Notes: generated from the letters alone by a model not told the origin. Positions 37,784 to 48,772 are shown, counted from the stretch's first letter. The stretch is DNA of 64,000 bases from JBBRBB01 sp963830175 (GCA_963830175.1 CAWHKV010000007.1:186001-250000); one strand, 5' to 3'. Translations and numbers: made by a program.

Positions 37784-37793
37784 CAGGTAAAAA

Positions 37794-37820
37794 AAAGAGG
37801 CAACCTTCCATTGCCTCTTT
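37794..37820 (+). terminator. Terminator of ssrA
   Basis: AAAGAGGCAA / TTGCCTCTTT stem with a 7-base loop and further T residues, 10 bases after the tmRNA 3' end. Confidence 0.9.
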
Positions 37821-37845
37821 TTTATTTATCTCTATTACCTAATAA

Positions 37846-37926
37846 TTATCTTATTAAGATCATTTGTTTGGTTGCAAAAATCTTTCCTTCAACTATTAAT
37901 GAATATTGATAAGTGCCTTTTTGTAT
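37846..37926 (-). pseudogene. Remnant of a T9SS C-terminal sorting domain
   Basis: On the minus strand one frame reads IQKGTYQYSLIVEGKIF followed by ATKQMILIR and a stop at 37846. This closely matches the last strand pair of type A T9SS sorting domains. The frame is blocked upstream by a TAA and has no start, so only the tail of a former cargo gene remains. It sits between the ssrA terminator and the end of the next T9SS cargo gene. Confidence 0.6.
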
Positions 37927-37966
37927 TTTTTAAAAGTATTTCCTATGGAAATATGGAATAACCGTC

Positions 37967-40533
37967 TTATTCTTTTATAATTTTCAATACGCTTGCTTCA
38001 TCATTGTTTTGCCGTTGTAACAAATAGGTTCCTTTGGCAAGAGCGCTAACATCAAAAGAGAAGTTGTTATTTCCGGCAATCGCATTTACAGTTTTCCGTA
38101 TCAAAACTTTTCCCTGCATATCTGTAATAGAAAACTCATTTATAGCTTGAGTGGTAGAGATAAAGCGTACCTGGCAATAGCCTGAAACAGGGTTTGGTTG
38201 CACAACAAAAATGTTATTTGATAGATTTTTTTCTGGCAGCTGATTAAGCTTTGCAAAGTTGCCTTTTGTAGTAAATGTGTTTACCAAAGACCATGGTGAA
38301 TACTGTTCTTTCCAGCACTTGCTCCGCACGATCCATTGGTATTTTGTAGATGGTTGTAAACCGGATAAAATTAACCTTGGGCTTGTGGTGTTTACGATTG
38401 TAAAATTTCGTGAACCGTCCTTTTTATATTTCACCTGATACTGTGCCCCACCGGCTGTTACCTGCCAATTTAAAATGGCAGAATAATTTGTAATGTCTGA
38501 GGTAAAAGTATGGGCAGGTTCACCACAGGGAATATGAGCATTTTTAACTCCTCCATTGTGATAAACAGCGATGCCTTCAGACTGGCAATTGAGCCAAACA
38601 TTGCCCAGCTTATCTACTTCTACATCTTCAACCTGTTTATGCGGAATTGGGGAACTTCCTTCTGCAAAAGTTTTCCAATAATTATTACCATCAAATATAG
38701 AAAGCCCGCCATAATAAGGATAATCAATCGTATTGAACGTGCCTGCGAAAATGGTATCTCTTCGACCCACCGCCACTGACTGGGTATGAGAAGCCAGAAT
38801 ACCTGAATTAGATTCATTGTAGGTAGTCCAATGTACGCCGTCGTATTTCACAAGCCCGCTGTCGCTGGCAATCCACTTGTTGCCTTTACTGTCAAACGCA
38901 ATGTCATAAACAACAGCCTGGGGCAAGCCGGGTGTACTAAATATTGAGTAAGTAGTGAAGTGATTTCCAAATTTATCAAACTTTACCAAACCCAGTTCGC
39001 TAACACACCATACGTTGCCATCTATATCCGTTTCAATTGATTGTACTTTTGTATCACTTGCGCCATTTAAGCCATAATCAGTAAGCTTGAAAGATTTCCA
39101 TTGCCTGGTTGTGCTGTTATAAACATCCACGGTAGAATTATGATCCAAGCCTACCCAAACATTTCCTATGCTATCTGCGCTTATGCAATGAATAAACTGC
39201 AGGTCCACACCGGCATTTGCCGTTTCCCATTTTATCCAGTTTGTGGTATCGGTTTCATCGCCCCTTGGTATTTCTACAACGCCGCCATATGTGCCGAAAT
39301 AAGCCATCCAAATATTATTGAACTTATCCTCCGTAGTAGCCTGCCCCACCGTTGTATATGGAACCGGATTTGCAAATAACCCCTCGTTATATGGCCCATA
39401 ATCCTTCCATACAGGTTCATTCAACAGGTCAACACCACCATTACCGTTAGATATCCACTTACGGTTTTTTGAATCAATGAAAATGTCATTCAAACCATAT
39501 TCAGGCAAACTGGTATTGTACCTGTTATATGTAATTGTTTTACGTCCATCATACTTTATAAAAAAACCGATACCGCACATCCAATAGTTGCCGAGCGTAT
39601 CAATCTTGGTTCCATACACATGGTAGGGCGCAGAATAAGTTGACCATCTTGATCCATTATAAATGAATGCATGGGAAGACGTTGAACCTACAATTATCTT
39701 TTCACCCAGCACATCCATGCAATCTACATAAGGATCAAGCGGGGAATTTTTTGAATCGAAATGTGTCCACCTCTTTCCATCAAAACCATCGAGCACCGAA
39801 TTTGCAAGCGCCCAAAGTTTACCCGATTTGTCTATGTACAAATCAGTATAATGATCTGCCTGAAGTGGAGAATTTTTTGAATTGATTATGGTGTAAGATG
39901 ATTTTTTTAGATTTACGATTCCTACATCAGACGAAACCATTATTTGATCGTGGCTGTCAATAACAATATCGGTAACATTCCATGTAGGAAACAGCCCGTT
40001 CTCTTTTGTAAAAAGTGTCCAGGTAGTGCCATCGAATTTGGCAACACCGCCCTTTCCACCACTATAAAAATTATTATACGTAAGCCATAGGTTGTTCGCC
40101 TTGTCAAAAGCGATGCCATTTACGCGAAAATCTTTTTTAGAAATAGGTGTGTTGCGGTAGGTGTATTGTGTCCACTTTGCACCATCGTAAACCGCAATGC
40201 CTGTATCTGTACCCGCCCACACGCGGTGCAGGTGATCGAATTCAATTTTATAAACACGCGAGGCGGGAATATAACCTTCAAAGTTGCTCCAGTTGGTCCA
40301 AACAGAATCATCGAAGCGGTCAACGGAACCTTCTTCCCAAAACGGATAAAAGCCGGTTGTCCACTTAATACCAAAGGAGTCAATATTCATTGTAAACATA
40401 TAATCTCCGGCAACGCCCGTGTTTGAAGGGCGGAAATATTGCCAGCCTTTCGGCGGTTGTGCCGAAACAGAAGTAAGAAATGTAACAGCGAATAACGAAG
40501 CGAGTATATATTTCGCGCAGCGTTTTATTTCAT
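37967..40533 (-). CDS. Secreted beta-propeller protein with fibronectin III and T9SS domains (start frameshifted)
   Basis: About 855 residues if the N-terminus is repaired. Repeated units such as FDSKGNKWIASDSGLVKYDGVHW and IDSKNRKWISNGNGGVDLL, spread over about 600 residues, are two-component-regulator-type propeller blades. A fibronectin type III domain (AILNWQVTAGGAQYQVKYKK) and a T9SS type A tail (VVQPNPVSGYCQV to KIIKE) follow. The intact frame begins at an internal ATG (40399) without signal peptide. Upstream, the same frame encodes a classic signal (YILASLFAVTFLTSVSAQ), reachable from the ATG at 40533 only if one A is added near 40528-40530. It is probably exported and surface attached. 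Confidence 0.85.
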
Positions 40534-40703
40534 GGTAGCATATTATTTTTTGTGAAGGGTATAGGTTCTTTTCTTGTAAAATCTTTTAAAAATTAAATCG
40601 CCACGATTACATATTAGTTACCTGGATAAAAAAATTGCGTGGTATAAGAAAGGTTTAGGTTCAGTTAAAAAGCTGATATTCATTTTTAAGGTTTATTCTC
40701 TTC

Positions 40704-43313
40704 TTATAGCTTCATTACGGGTTTGCTAAAGGTTACACCTTCTGCCGTTGCACTTAAAAAATACATACCGGCTTTAAGGTTTTTGTCAATAGGAAGTTTG
40801 AACTGGATTTGGGAATGTGCTTCCATGCTCCAACGCAAAAGAACGTGCCCTGTTACATCTGCAAGTTGAAAAATGGCTTCACCTTTTAAGGGTTGTGCAA
40901 ATTTTACATTGATAACATTGTTAAATGGATTATTTAATACTTCCATTTCAGAGCTAATGTTTGCTTCCTCAAATGGTTTGTTGGAACTTTTATATGTATT
41001 TACAATTTTTGAGTTTAATACCCTGCCCTTCATTATAGCGAGCGCTGATTGAAACCCAACTGGTGGAAGTGATACAACAGCGGCAATATCTTTTTTGCCA
41101 TCACCAGTAAAGTCAGCATAAATGGGAGAAGATGCGCTATAATAAACACCATACCGGTTCTTAAAGGTGAACGTACCATTGCCTTTGTTCAAATAAATGG
41201 AAATATCGTTTGAGGCGGCTCCACCAACAATCAAATCAATATCGCCATCCCCATCAACATCTCCGGAAGTTATGCCGGATTCATTTCTCAGATCCGGGGA
41301 GTATGCACCCTGGTAATTTTGCGCTGGTTTAAATGTGCCGTCCCCATTACCAAGCAAAACGCTCATGCCTTCAACATTGTAATCAGTGCAGGCGGCAATG
41401 TCTAAATTGCCATCACCATTCAAATCAAGTGCAATAAGATCGTAGGGAGATTGCTCTGTTGCAAATGAAACAGGCGGTTGCAGATCGCCGGTACCTGTAC
41501 CTAAATGCAGATCAATAGAAAGTGACTGACCTGTAACAATATCAATTTTACCATCATTATTAAAATCTCCCCCCGCAATTGGTCCCGGAAAAGGGTTTAC
41601 CAGTTTTACCTTCGGGGCGCTAAAACCACCTCTGCCATTATTTTTGCTGATAAAAATTCTTCTTGCAGATTGCGCAACATTTTGACACCCGAGCCATTCA
41701 GTAATCACCACGTCTAAATCGCCATCATTGTCCAGATCGAAAGCGTCAATGTCGTTCCATCCGCAGGCATTCATGCTCCATGTTTGGCGGGGACCAAAAG
41801 TACCATCACCATTATTAATGGCTGTATGAAAGTCATAAGGTGGTGTTGAAATTGCTGTTGCGAACAATAAGTCTGGTTTGCCATCCCCATTTAAATCACG
41901 AAACTTGGCCTGCACTCCACCCCCCCTTATTGAATAAGGAACACCCGGAGTAAACACTCCGCGTCCATTATTTTTTTGTACGGTAACAGTTACACCCACC
42001 CCACCAATGCTCGATGCAGAGGAAACAATATCAAGATCACCGTCGCCATCTATATCAGCAGCATCGAGTGAGCCGGTTGAACTGTTATTTGTATTGTACA
42101 ACGCAGGTATTGGAAAGTCTGCATTACCATAATTTTTGTGTACAGTTACCTGAAGGGAATAAGAATCAACAGTGATAACATCAACATTCTTATCTCCGGT
42201 AACTTCTGCAGTGGCCAACGCATAGGTACCCTGACCGCAGGGCTTTATCACAGCCGGTAAAAAGTGGCCTGTGCCGTCATTCAATACAAGTTGAAAACCA
42301 TCACCAGTTCTGCCGGAATAGTTTGTTGTAACAATATCGGGATAGCCATCTTTGTTTAAATCAGCGACATCCATGTCAATCGGGCCGACGGTGTAGAAAG
42401 CGAGATTTATTAATTCAAAAGATCCAAAAACACCGTTGCCCTGATTACGGAAAAGTGCTATTTGCCCATTGTCACCATTCCATGTTTGGCTGCTTGAATA
42501 AATGATGTCGTTATCCCCATCTTTATCAAAGTCGGCAGCTTTTACATTGGCCTGCCCATCTCCGGACCAAATAAGCGTAAGCACATTTTTTTCAACCCGC
42601 TCGCTAAAAAGATTGTTTCCTGTATTAAAAAGAATATTCATTTTTTGTTTCTCGTTGCCTACCACAATATCTACCAGCGAGTCGTTATTGATTTTGGAAA
42701 GGGTAAGCTTATAAGGATAATCGCCTGAAGGAACATTAATGGCGGGATTAAAGGTTCCGTTTCCGGTGTTGATTAAAATGGAAACGGTGCCGGGAAAAGA
42801 CTTGTTATTTGCTACAGCAATATCAATATCATTATCGCCATCAAAATCTCCGGCAACGATGCCAACAGGCCCTGCACCCACTGTATAATTTACAGGCACG
42901 GGTTTTCCGGTTCGTTTATTTAAATACACGCTTATGCTGTTGCCTTCAAGATATTGACCTGAATTTGTTAAGGCAACATCTTTATAACCATCGCCATTAA
43001 AATCTGCAACAAAAAGGTCTTTTGACCCTTTAGGTGAAGAAAATTTTATAGGATCTGAAAACTGACCTTTGCCTGTATTTAGCAGGGCAACAAAACCGGT
43101 TGCCAGGTTTTCCTGGGAAACGACCAGGTCATTATCACCATCATTATCCAGGTCAGCAGATTTAATAGCTGAGGGACTTTGTCCATAAGGATAGGTGCCC
43201 GTTGCAAAGCCGTACCATGTGCTGTCGAAAAAGGGAAAGCTGGCTTGTGAATTTGCGTAAAAAGGGAAAATAACAAGAAGGAAAATGGGGTTGAAAGGAA
43301 AATATTTTTTCAT
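40704..43313 (-). CDS. FG-GAP/VCBS repeat protein with T9SS sorting domain
   Basis: An 869-residue secreted protein: signal peptide (ending YANSQ), then many calcium-binding FG-GAP/VCBS repeats of the form DxDGDGDxDIV (for example ADIDGDGDLDIV, GDVDGDGDIDLI). These probably fold into one or two seven-bladed integrin-like propellers. A C-terminal T9SS domain (MEVLNNPFNNVINVKF to the end) follows. Such proteins are often surface adhesins or binding partners. It lies next to the other propeller cargo gene on the same strand, with about 170 bases between them. Confidence 0.9.
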   Translation of the reverse strand: MKKYFPFNPIFLLVIFPFYANSQASFPFFDSTWYGFATGTYPYGQSPSAIKSADLDNDGDNDLVVSQENLATGFVALLNTGKGQFSDPIKFSSPKGSKDLFVADFNGDGYKDVALTNSGQYLEGNSISVYLNKRTGKPVPVNYTVGAGPVGIVAGDFDGDNDIDIAVANNKSFPGTVSILINTGNGTFNPAINVPSGDYPYKLTLSKINNDSLVDIVVGNEKQKMNILFNTGNNLFSERVEKNVLTLIWSGDGQANVKAADFDKDGDNDIIYSSSQTWNGDNGQIALFRNQGNGVFGSFELINLAFYTVGPIDMDVADLNKDGYPDIVTTNYSGRTGDGFQLVLNDGTGHFLPAVIKPCGQGTYALATAEVTGDKNVDVITVDSYSLQVTVHKNYGNADFPIPALYNTNNSSTGSLDAADIDGDGDLDIVSSASSIGGVGVTVTVQKNNGRGVFTPGVPYSIRGGGVQAKFRDLNGDGKPDLLFATAISTPPYDFHTAINNGDGTFGPRQTWSMNACGWNDIDAFDLDNDGDLDVVITEWLGCQNVAQSARRIFISKNNGRGGFSAPKVKLVNPFPGPIAGGDFNNDGKIDIVTGQSLSIDLHLGTGTGDLQPPVSFATEQSPYDLIALDLNGDGNLDIAACTDYNVEGMSVLLGNGDGTFKPAQNYQGAYSPDLRNESGITSGDVDGDGDIDLIVGGAASNDISIYLNKGNGTFTFKNRYGVYYSASSPIYADFTGDGKKDIAAVVSLPPVGFQSALAIMKGRVLNSKIVNTYKSSNKPFEEANISSEMEVLNNPFNNVINVKFAQPLKGEAIFQLADVTGHVLLRWSMEAHSQIQFKLPIDKNLKAGMYFLSATAEGVTFSKPVMKL

Positions 43314-43475
43314 TACTTAAAAATATATTTTCAGTTTTAATAAATTGAATAATTTAAGTTGAATAAGATAAAATTGATATTGAATGGGAATTTTGGGAAA
43401 AGGAATCTTTTTTTACCACAATTAAAAAAATCCTAGTGCTGCTAAAAGGGTTGAAATATTAAAGCAGCCTTTTTC

Positions 43476-44216
43476 TTAAAAAATTTCTATCATATGGTTT
43501 TCGGCAAGCCGCATTCTATATGCATTCATAGCAGTTTCACCTAACTGCTTTAGCAACCTGTAATTTACAATAACACCTACAACTGCACCAATACCTGGTA
43601 TTAATTGCGCCATTTTTGCGAGATCGATATAATCGCGGTATTCCTGCTGAAAATTAAGCCAGTCAAATTCATTAATATCATCCGGCAGGGCATTTCTTTT
43701 TACATTCCAGTTCACCATTTTTTCATACACTTTGTTTCTGTGTTGCTGGCTCGAATACGCAAGTTCAAATATGTGTAAAATAAATACGCGCTCTTTATAA
43801 TCTGTAACAGAAAAACCATAAAGTGAGGCAATCTCGAAAAGCATTTTTAATTTAATGCCTATTAGTACCGGAAACTCTGCTAACCCAAGTAAAATGCCAC
43901 CTGCCCCGGTTATACCACCTTCTACTGCAGCTGTTTTTTTATAACTATCTATTTTAGCTTGTACGGCAGTTTCTGTTTCTTCTATCGATGTAAAAATTTG
44001 TTTTTCGGACGTTGTAAAAGTTGCACCAAAAAGTACCGCTTTAATCATTTGGCGAATGGTAGCGGTAATGGCATTGTGTACTTTGCGGGGAATGTAAGAG
44101 TTGAGTTTTGACTGAATATTTTTTGACAGCCGATTGCTAAGCGATGGGGCTTTCTGCATTTTTTTCTGCCACTTTAGAAGTTCGTTTTGTATATATAAAT
44201 CATAATTATCCGGCAT
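43476..44216 (-). CDS. EcsC family protein
   Basis: A 246-residue protein. A charged N-terminal half precedes a glycine-rich hydrophobic stretch (GGITGAGGILLGLAEFPVLI, about residues 100-125) and a second one near the end (IPGIGAVVGVIVNYRLL). This matches the EcsC family, named after a Bacillus gene beside an ABC transporter. The biochemical role is unknown and no transporter is adjacent here. Confidence 0.85.
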   Translation of the reverse strand: MPDNYDLYIQNELLKWQKKMQKAPSLSNRLSKNIQSKLNSYIPRKVHNAITATIRQMIKAVLFGATFTTSEKQIFTSIEETETAVQAKIDSYKKTAAVEGGITGAGGILLGLAEFPVLIGIKLKMLFEIASLYGFSVTDYKERVFILHIFELAYSSQQHRNKVYEKMVNWNVKRNALPDDINEFDWLNFQQEYRDYIDLAKMAQLIPGIGAVVGVIVNYRLLKQLGETAMNAYRMRLAENHMIEIF

Positions 44217-44403
44217 TGTAATTATTTACAGGCAAGTAAAAACTAAAGAATAAATTTAAATCTTACTAACATATGTAAAAAATATCGTACAAGATTTGTA
44301 AATTTGAATTGTTCAACTTAAACTCTTAACATAAATCCTTCTTCAAATTTACTATGCATAAGTCTGCTTGCATAGGCCCTTTTCAACTTTAAACCCAAAT
44401 AAC

Positions 44404-44622
44404 ATGAAAGAAACTCAGTTACAAAAACTCAGTGCCCGAGAATCAGAAGTATTAAAACACCTGGTAAAAGGAAAACTAAATAAGGAAATCGCAAACGACC
44501 TGGGCGTTACCACAGACGCTGTTAAAAAACACTTACGCAATATCTATATTAAGCTGGGTGTTAGAAACCGGGTTGAGGCGGTAATGGAAGTATTACCCGA
44601 GAAACGTATTTATGCTTCATAA
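44404..44622 (+). CDS. Small LuxR-type (GerE) helix-turn-helix regulator
   Basis: A 72-residue DNA-binding domain with no receiver or sensor part: LSARESEVLKHLVKGKLNKE then IANDLGVTTDAVKKHLRNIY. These are the conserved residues of GerE domains. The frame is open to a TTG at 44368, but the ATG at 44404 directly before the fold is the better start. A TAAATTTG at 44299-44306 could be its -7 box. It ends 3 bases from the convergent radical SAM gene. What it senses or controls cannot be told. Confidence 0.87.
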   Translation: MKETQLQKLSARESEVLKHLVKGKLNKEIANDLGVTTDAVKKHLRNIYIKLGVRNRVEAVMEVLPEKRIYAS

Positions 44623-44625
44623 TTT

Positions 44626-45921
44626 TTAGTGGGCATAATCATTTTCAAAATCTCCTGTTATTCTTTCCATTGCCGGGTTAAAATAACCGGAACGAAGTGA
44701 GGGGAATTCGTCATTTAACAAATCGAATAACTGGCGAATTCCCAACATTTCTGGTGTTTCTGTAATGTTTACTTTACTAAGATACCAGTCGGGGTCAATA
44801 TTAAAATTTCGCCATTGAATCATATTCAAACCTGTTTGTGATATAAGGCTACGCAGTGCTTCATATTCCTGCACAGAATCGGTTATGCCGGGAAAAACAA
44901 AATAATTGATGCTGGTCCACCCTCCATGTTTTTTAACGACCTTAAGGCTTTCGATGATATCCTCAAATTCATAATTATTGGGGCGGTAATAAGCGGTATA
45001 TATATGTTTTTGAGCTGAGTTTGTACTAACCCTTATACTATTTAAACCTGCCTTACAAAGTTCTTCAACAGCAGCAGGCATAGACCCGTTTGTATTAATA
45101 TTTATGCTGCCCCTGTTTGTATGCTTCCTCATTTCCTGAATAGCAGCACGAATGGTTTGCCACATGAGTAAGGGTTCACCCTCGCATCCCTGCCCGAAAC
45201 TTACAATGGGATAAGGTGCGTTTTGCAGGTGGGGTACGGTAAATTCAGCGATTTCTTCAACCGACGGTTTAAATTCAAGCCGGTTTTGCGTGCTTACAAT
45301 TGATTCCTCGGGAGGCTGAAACGAAATGCAACCAATACAATTGGCATTGCATGCCGGTGAGGTTGGCACCGGGCATTCCCATCTTTCCAATGAAAAATTT
45401 CTGGCTGCAGGACAATGGTAAGTCAGGCAGCAATTATTCATTAAGTGATTTACCAAACGGTTATGCGGGTAGTGCTGTAAAAGGTAATCAGCCCCGGCTT
45501 TAACCCTGGCTTCATCATACCCTATCGATTCCTGCCTTATATCTTTTTCAATTCTAATTGCAGGCACATAAAATTTTTCATTGAGCCAGCCTGCTGCGGT
45601 ATAACAAAATAAGGGTAGAGTTGGGGCGTTTGCTTCTGCTTCATAAGCTGCAAGAAATAAACCTGTATATGCAGGAGGAATAAATGCAGCTACTGCCAAA
45701 CCTTTTGTACAAACACGCATTTCGCCTGTTTCAACATCAATGCCGATACCCTTTCTGCCGGGTAATTCGTACAGGTTACCACCCCCGGGTAGTTCAATCC
45801 AATCCTCCGAATCCACCGGCATAGCATCCCACGCTACCCTGCCTGCTGCATATAGGCTGGTATCTTCAAAAATATTTCCTTTACCATCGGAGTAAAGTAA
45901 AAAAGGTGATTGCAATGCCAT
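44626..45921 (-). CDS. Radical SAM protein
   Basis: A 431-residue enzyme with the radical SAM cluster motif CNANCIGC (C-x3-C-x2-C) at about residue 190, followed by FGQGCEGEPLL and NINTNG motifs of the TIM barrel. The N-terminal 150 residues are a separate domain and two extra cysteines (NCCLTYHC) precede the core. The reaction is unknown. It is not next to a peptide or cofactor cluster. Confidence 0.87.
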   Translation of the reverse strand: MALQSPFLLYSDGKGNIFEDTSLYAAGRVAWDAMPVDSEDWIELPGGGNLYELPGRKGIGIDVETGEMRVCTKGLAVAAFIPPAYTGLFLAAYEAEANAPTLPLFCYTAAGWLNEKFYVPAIRIEKDIRQESIGYDEARVKAGADYLLQHYPHNRLVNHLMNNCCLTYHCPAARNFSLERWECPVPTSPACNANCIGCISFQPPEESIVSTQNRLEFKPSVEEIAEFTVPHLQNAPYPIVSFGQGCEGEPLLMWQTIRAAIQEMRKHTNRGSININTNGSMPAAVEELCKAGLNSIRVSTNSAQKHIYTAYYRPNNYEFEDIIESLKVVKKHGGWTSINYFVFPGITDSVQEYEALRSLISQTGLNMIQWRNFNIDPDWYLSKVNITETPEMLGIRQLFDLLNDEFPSLRSGYFNPAMERITGDFENDYAH

Positions 45922-46018
45922 GTAAAATTATTCGTACCTGAAAGCGGCAAAGGTCACCTTTTAAACTGTATGCACAAAAACCATGGTATTAAAATAATAG
46001 CCAAAAAGTTAGATACCG

Positions 46019-47521
46019 TTATTTCCTGAACCTATTTTTCAATCGTTCTTTGCCGATATCGTACAGCTGAATAGCATCCGGTGTGAGTTTAAATGCGAAG
46101 GTTCCTGCAATAATTAACGAAGAAAATATGGCTGAACGAAGTATGATGCCAATCCACCCATCAATTCCGTCAAGTATAAAATAGGTTAATGCAAATGCGC
46201 CACCGCCAAGCAGCAAAGAATACAATGTTTGCATATTAAATGGTTGCATCTTAAACTTACGCCGAATAAATTCAAACCTGAAAAGATTGTAAACCGAGTA
46301 TGCAAATAATTCTGCCCAGGCAGAGCCAATAATTCCATAATTTTTTATTAAAAAATAATTGAGCGGTATAAGCATGGTTAATAAAATAACGCCGCTGAAA
46401 AATTCAAATTTCCAAAAATTTGAAGCGCCTATTATGGTCCCATTCAGTCCCGTTCCGGCATCTATAATTCTTAAAATTCCCAGTACAAAAATTACCTGGA
46501 TGCCTTGCGCATATTCATCCTGGATATTTAAAACAACCAATCCATCTTCCACGTTCAGCCAAACGTTACCAAATATAAAAATGGCCAGCAGCAACATATT
46601 TATGCAACTGCGTTGATATATTCTGCTTATGTCTGCATAGTTCTTTTCTTTCCATGCACGTACCAATACACCTGTTGCAATAGATTGAATACTGCGTTGC
46701 GGAATCTGTATAAGATTAGCAGCATAGCTTGCCAAACTAAAAATGGCAGTTTGTGGCAAACCTCTTAGACTTGCTATCATAATCCCACCAATAGTTTGAC
46801 CAATTGTCTGAACAAGGATGCCGCCAAATATCAGGGACTGCATGCCGATCATTTTCTTCCTGTATTTTTTAGAAACGTTACTGGTTTTAAACGTTAATTT
46901 AAATTTTCCTTTTCCTATCAAATAAAACAGCAGGCATAAAACCAGCATCAGGTACATCAAAGAAAATAATAGAATGAACTGGTGAAAATCTATATACCCG
47001 AAATAGTAAAGAATAATAAACAGAAAGGTAAAAAGCCTCAACCCTGTCTCCTTTAAAAAATTACTTACAACTGTTTTGTGCAACGACCAGGCGTACCCTT
47101 CAAGTACAGAGAAAAAGAGTAATCCGAATGCGAATGGAAAGATCCAATGGTAATGATCAACAAGCAATGTAGATCGTTCAGAAAACTTTCTGACTACCAG
47201 GGGTTCAAACAAATATCCTGCAAATGCGACTAAAATGAAACCTATAAATGCGGTGATCAGGGTTCTGGTGAGAAGGTCATTCTCCTCATCCTTCAAATTA
47301 TCTTTATAATAGGGATAAAATTTATATAAAACTGGTATAGCGCCAAGGCTTGCAACAATATAAAAGACCTGGCCAAAATCGAAAAAAAGCCTGGTTAATG
47401 CATACTGATCTGTTGTAAAGGAACCATTTTTTACAAAGAAATAGGTATTAATAGCACCAATACCAACACCGATATATACCAGTATGCTAGAATAAATACT
47501 TTGTTTGCGAATGCCTGACAT
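46019..47521 (-). CDS. Polysaccharide/oligosaccharide flippase-like membrane protein
   Basis: A 500-residue protein with about 12-14 hydrophobic segments along its whole length, of the MOP (Wzx/MurJ-like) flippase type. Features include the N-terminal amphipathic start SGIRKQSIYSSILVYIGVGI and paired helices with conserved Gly/Pro. It would move lipid-linked sugars across the inner membrane. No biosynthetic cluster is adjacent; recF lies upstream on the same strand about 100 bases away. Confidence 0.85.
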   Translation of the reverse strand: MSGIRKQSIYSSILVYIGVGIGAINTYFFVKNGSFTTDQYALTRLFFDFGQVFYIVASLGAIPVLYKFYPYYKDNLKDEENDLLTRTLITAFIGFILVAFAGYLFEPLVVRKFSERSTLLVDHYHWIFPFAFGLLFFSVLEGYAWSLHKTVVSNFLKETGLRLFTFLFIILYYFGYIDFHQFILLFSLMYLMLVLCLLFYLIGKGKFKLTFKTSNVSKKYRKKMIGMQSLIFGGILVQTIGQTIGGIMIASLRGLPQTAIFSLASYAANLIQIPQRSIQSIATGVLVRAWKEKNYADISRIYQRSCINMLLLAIFIFGNVWLNVEDGLVVLNIQDEYAQGIQVIFVLGILRIIDAGTGLNGTIIGASNFWKFEFFSGVILLTMLIPLNYFLIKNYGIIGSAWAELFAYSVYNLFRFEFIRRKFKMQPFNMQTLYSLLLGGGAFALTYFILDGIDGWIGIILRSAIFSSLIIAGTFAFKLTPDAIQLYDIGKERLKNRFRK

Positions 47522-47618
47522 GTATTGCGTGCAAATTAATTGTTTGCGTAAATAATTCCCTCCTCTAACGGCTTGCAGGTGTTTATATTTTGGTTAAAGC
47601 CAAACCTTTACCTATTAT

Positions 47619-48701
47619 CTATAATTGAATAACCTGACCATTAATTTCTAAATCATCAAGCGAATCCTGCAATCGTTGTGCATGCGTATCTGTTATAAAC
47701 ACCTGGGAATCATTATCGAGGCAAACTTCAGCCAATAATTTGTGCATACGTTCGGCATCTAATTTTTCAAAAACATCATCAAGCAACAGTATAGGTGCAA
47801 ATCCTTTATGCACTTTAAGCACTTTAAATTCTGCAAGTTTTAAAGCAAACAATAAACTTTTTCGCTGCCCCTGCGATGCCACAGATTTAAATGGGTGATT
47901 TTGCATTGAAATATCAACATCATCTTTATGTACACCACAACCCGTACGCTGCAGGTAAATATCCCGTTGTCTGTTTTCCGCCAGCAATTGTTTAAACGCA
48001 ACCTTCATTAACTGTGAATCGTATTGCAGGGAAATCAGCTCATCATTACCCGCAATAAGTATGTATTGTTGAATTACTAAAGGCAAAAATTCATCAAGAA
48101 AAGATTTTCTCTTTGCAAAAAGATAATTTCCCTTTTTACTTAATTGTTCATCCAACACTTCCAGTAGTTCATCGTCAGTATAATTGCGCTCTGCAGTGGC
48201 TTTTAAAAAACTGTTGCGCTGTTGCAAAATTTTATTGTATTCGATCAGGTTTTGCAAATATTCGCTGTGCAATTGAGACAGAATAGTATCTATAAATTTT
48301 CGCCGCTCGTCACTCGTTCCGGATATAAGGGAAACATCATCGGGAGCGATCATCACGCAGGGATACTTTCCAATGTGGGCTGAAAACTTTTGGTAAGCAA
48401 TTTCATTTTCGTAAAACTCTTTTCTTCCTGTTTCTCTTAAAATGCAGGTAAGCCGGTTTGCATCATCATTCAAAATAAAATCGCCTTCTAACCTAAACCC
48501 GGTTAATCCATGTTTTACGTTTTGATTTTCGGTTTTGCTGAAATAACTTTTGGTAAAACAGAGATAATAAATAGCATCAAGCAAATTTGTTTTTCCGCTG
48601 CCGTTCGGGCCGGCTATTCCAATTACCCTTTCGGTAAATAAAAAGTTTTGCGATACATAATTTCTAAACTGTACCAAATGTATTTGGCGGCAACGAAGCA
48701 T
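47619..48701 (-). CDS. recF: DNA replication and repair protein RecF
   Basis: SMC-like ATPase that helps load RecA at single-strand gaps. Walker A is GPNGSGKTN near residue 30, the signature region is SQGQRKSLLFALKLAE, and Walker B is PILLLDDVFEKLD. The frame is open to an ATG at 48737, but the family-like start is the ATG at 48701 (MLRCRQIHLVQFRNY), giving 360 residues. It is not beside dnaA or dnaN as in many bacteria. Confidence 0.95.
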   Translation of the reverse strand: MLRCRQIHLVQFRNYVSQNFLFTERVIGIAGPNGSGKTNLLDAIYYLCFTKSYFSKTENQNVKHGLTGFRLEGDFILNDDANRLTCILRETGRKEFYENEIAYQKFSAHIGKYPCVMIAPDDVSLISGTSDERRKFIDTILSQLHSEYLQNLIEYNKILQQRNSFLKATAERNYTDDELLEVLDEQLSKKGNYLFAKRKSFLDEFLPLVIQQYILIAGNDELISLQYDSQLMKVAFKQLLAENRQRDIYLQRTGCGVHKDDVDISMQNHPFKSVASQGQRKSLLFALKLAEFKVLKVHKGFAPILLLDDVFEKLDAERMHKLLAEVCLDNDSQVFITDTHAQRLQDSLDDLEINGQVIQL

Positions 48702-48772
48702 TAATGCAAGATAAGGGATGAAATAACCCAAATTCAACTATCCATTGTTAGAACAAAATTTCCCTATATATG

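Noticed and set aside
43438..43474. GCTGCT / AGCAGC stem downstream of the EcsC gene
   Set aside because: The loop is long and the T run is offset, so it is only a weak terminator candidate.
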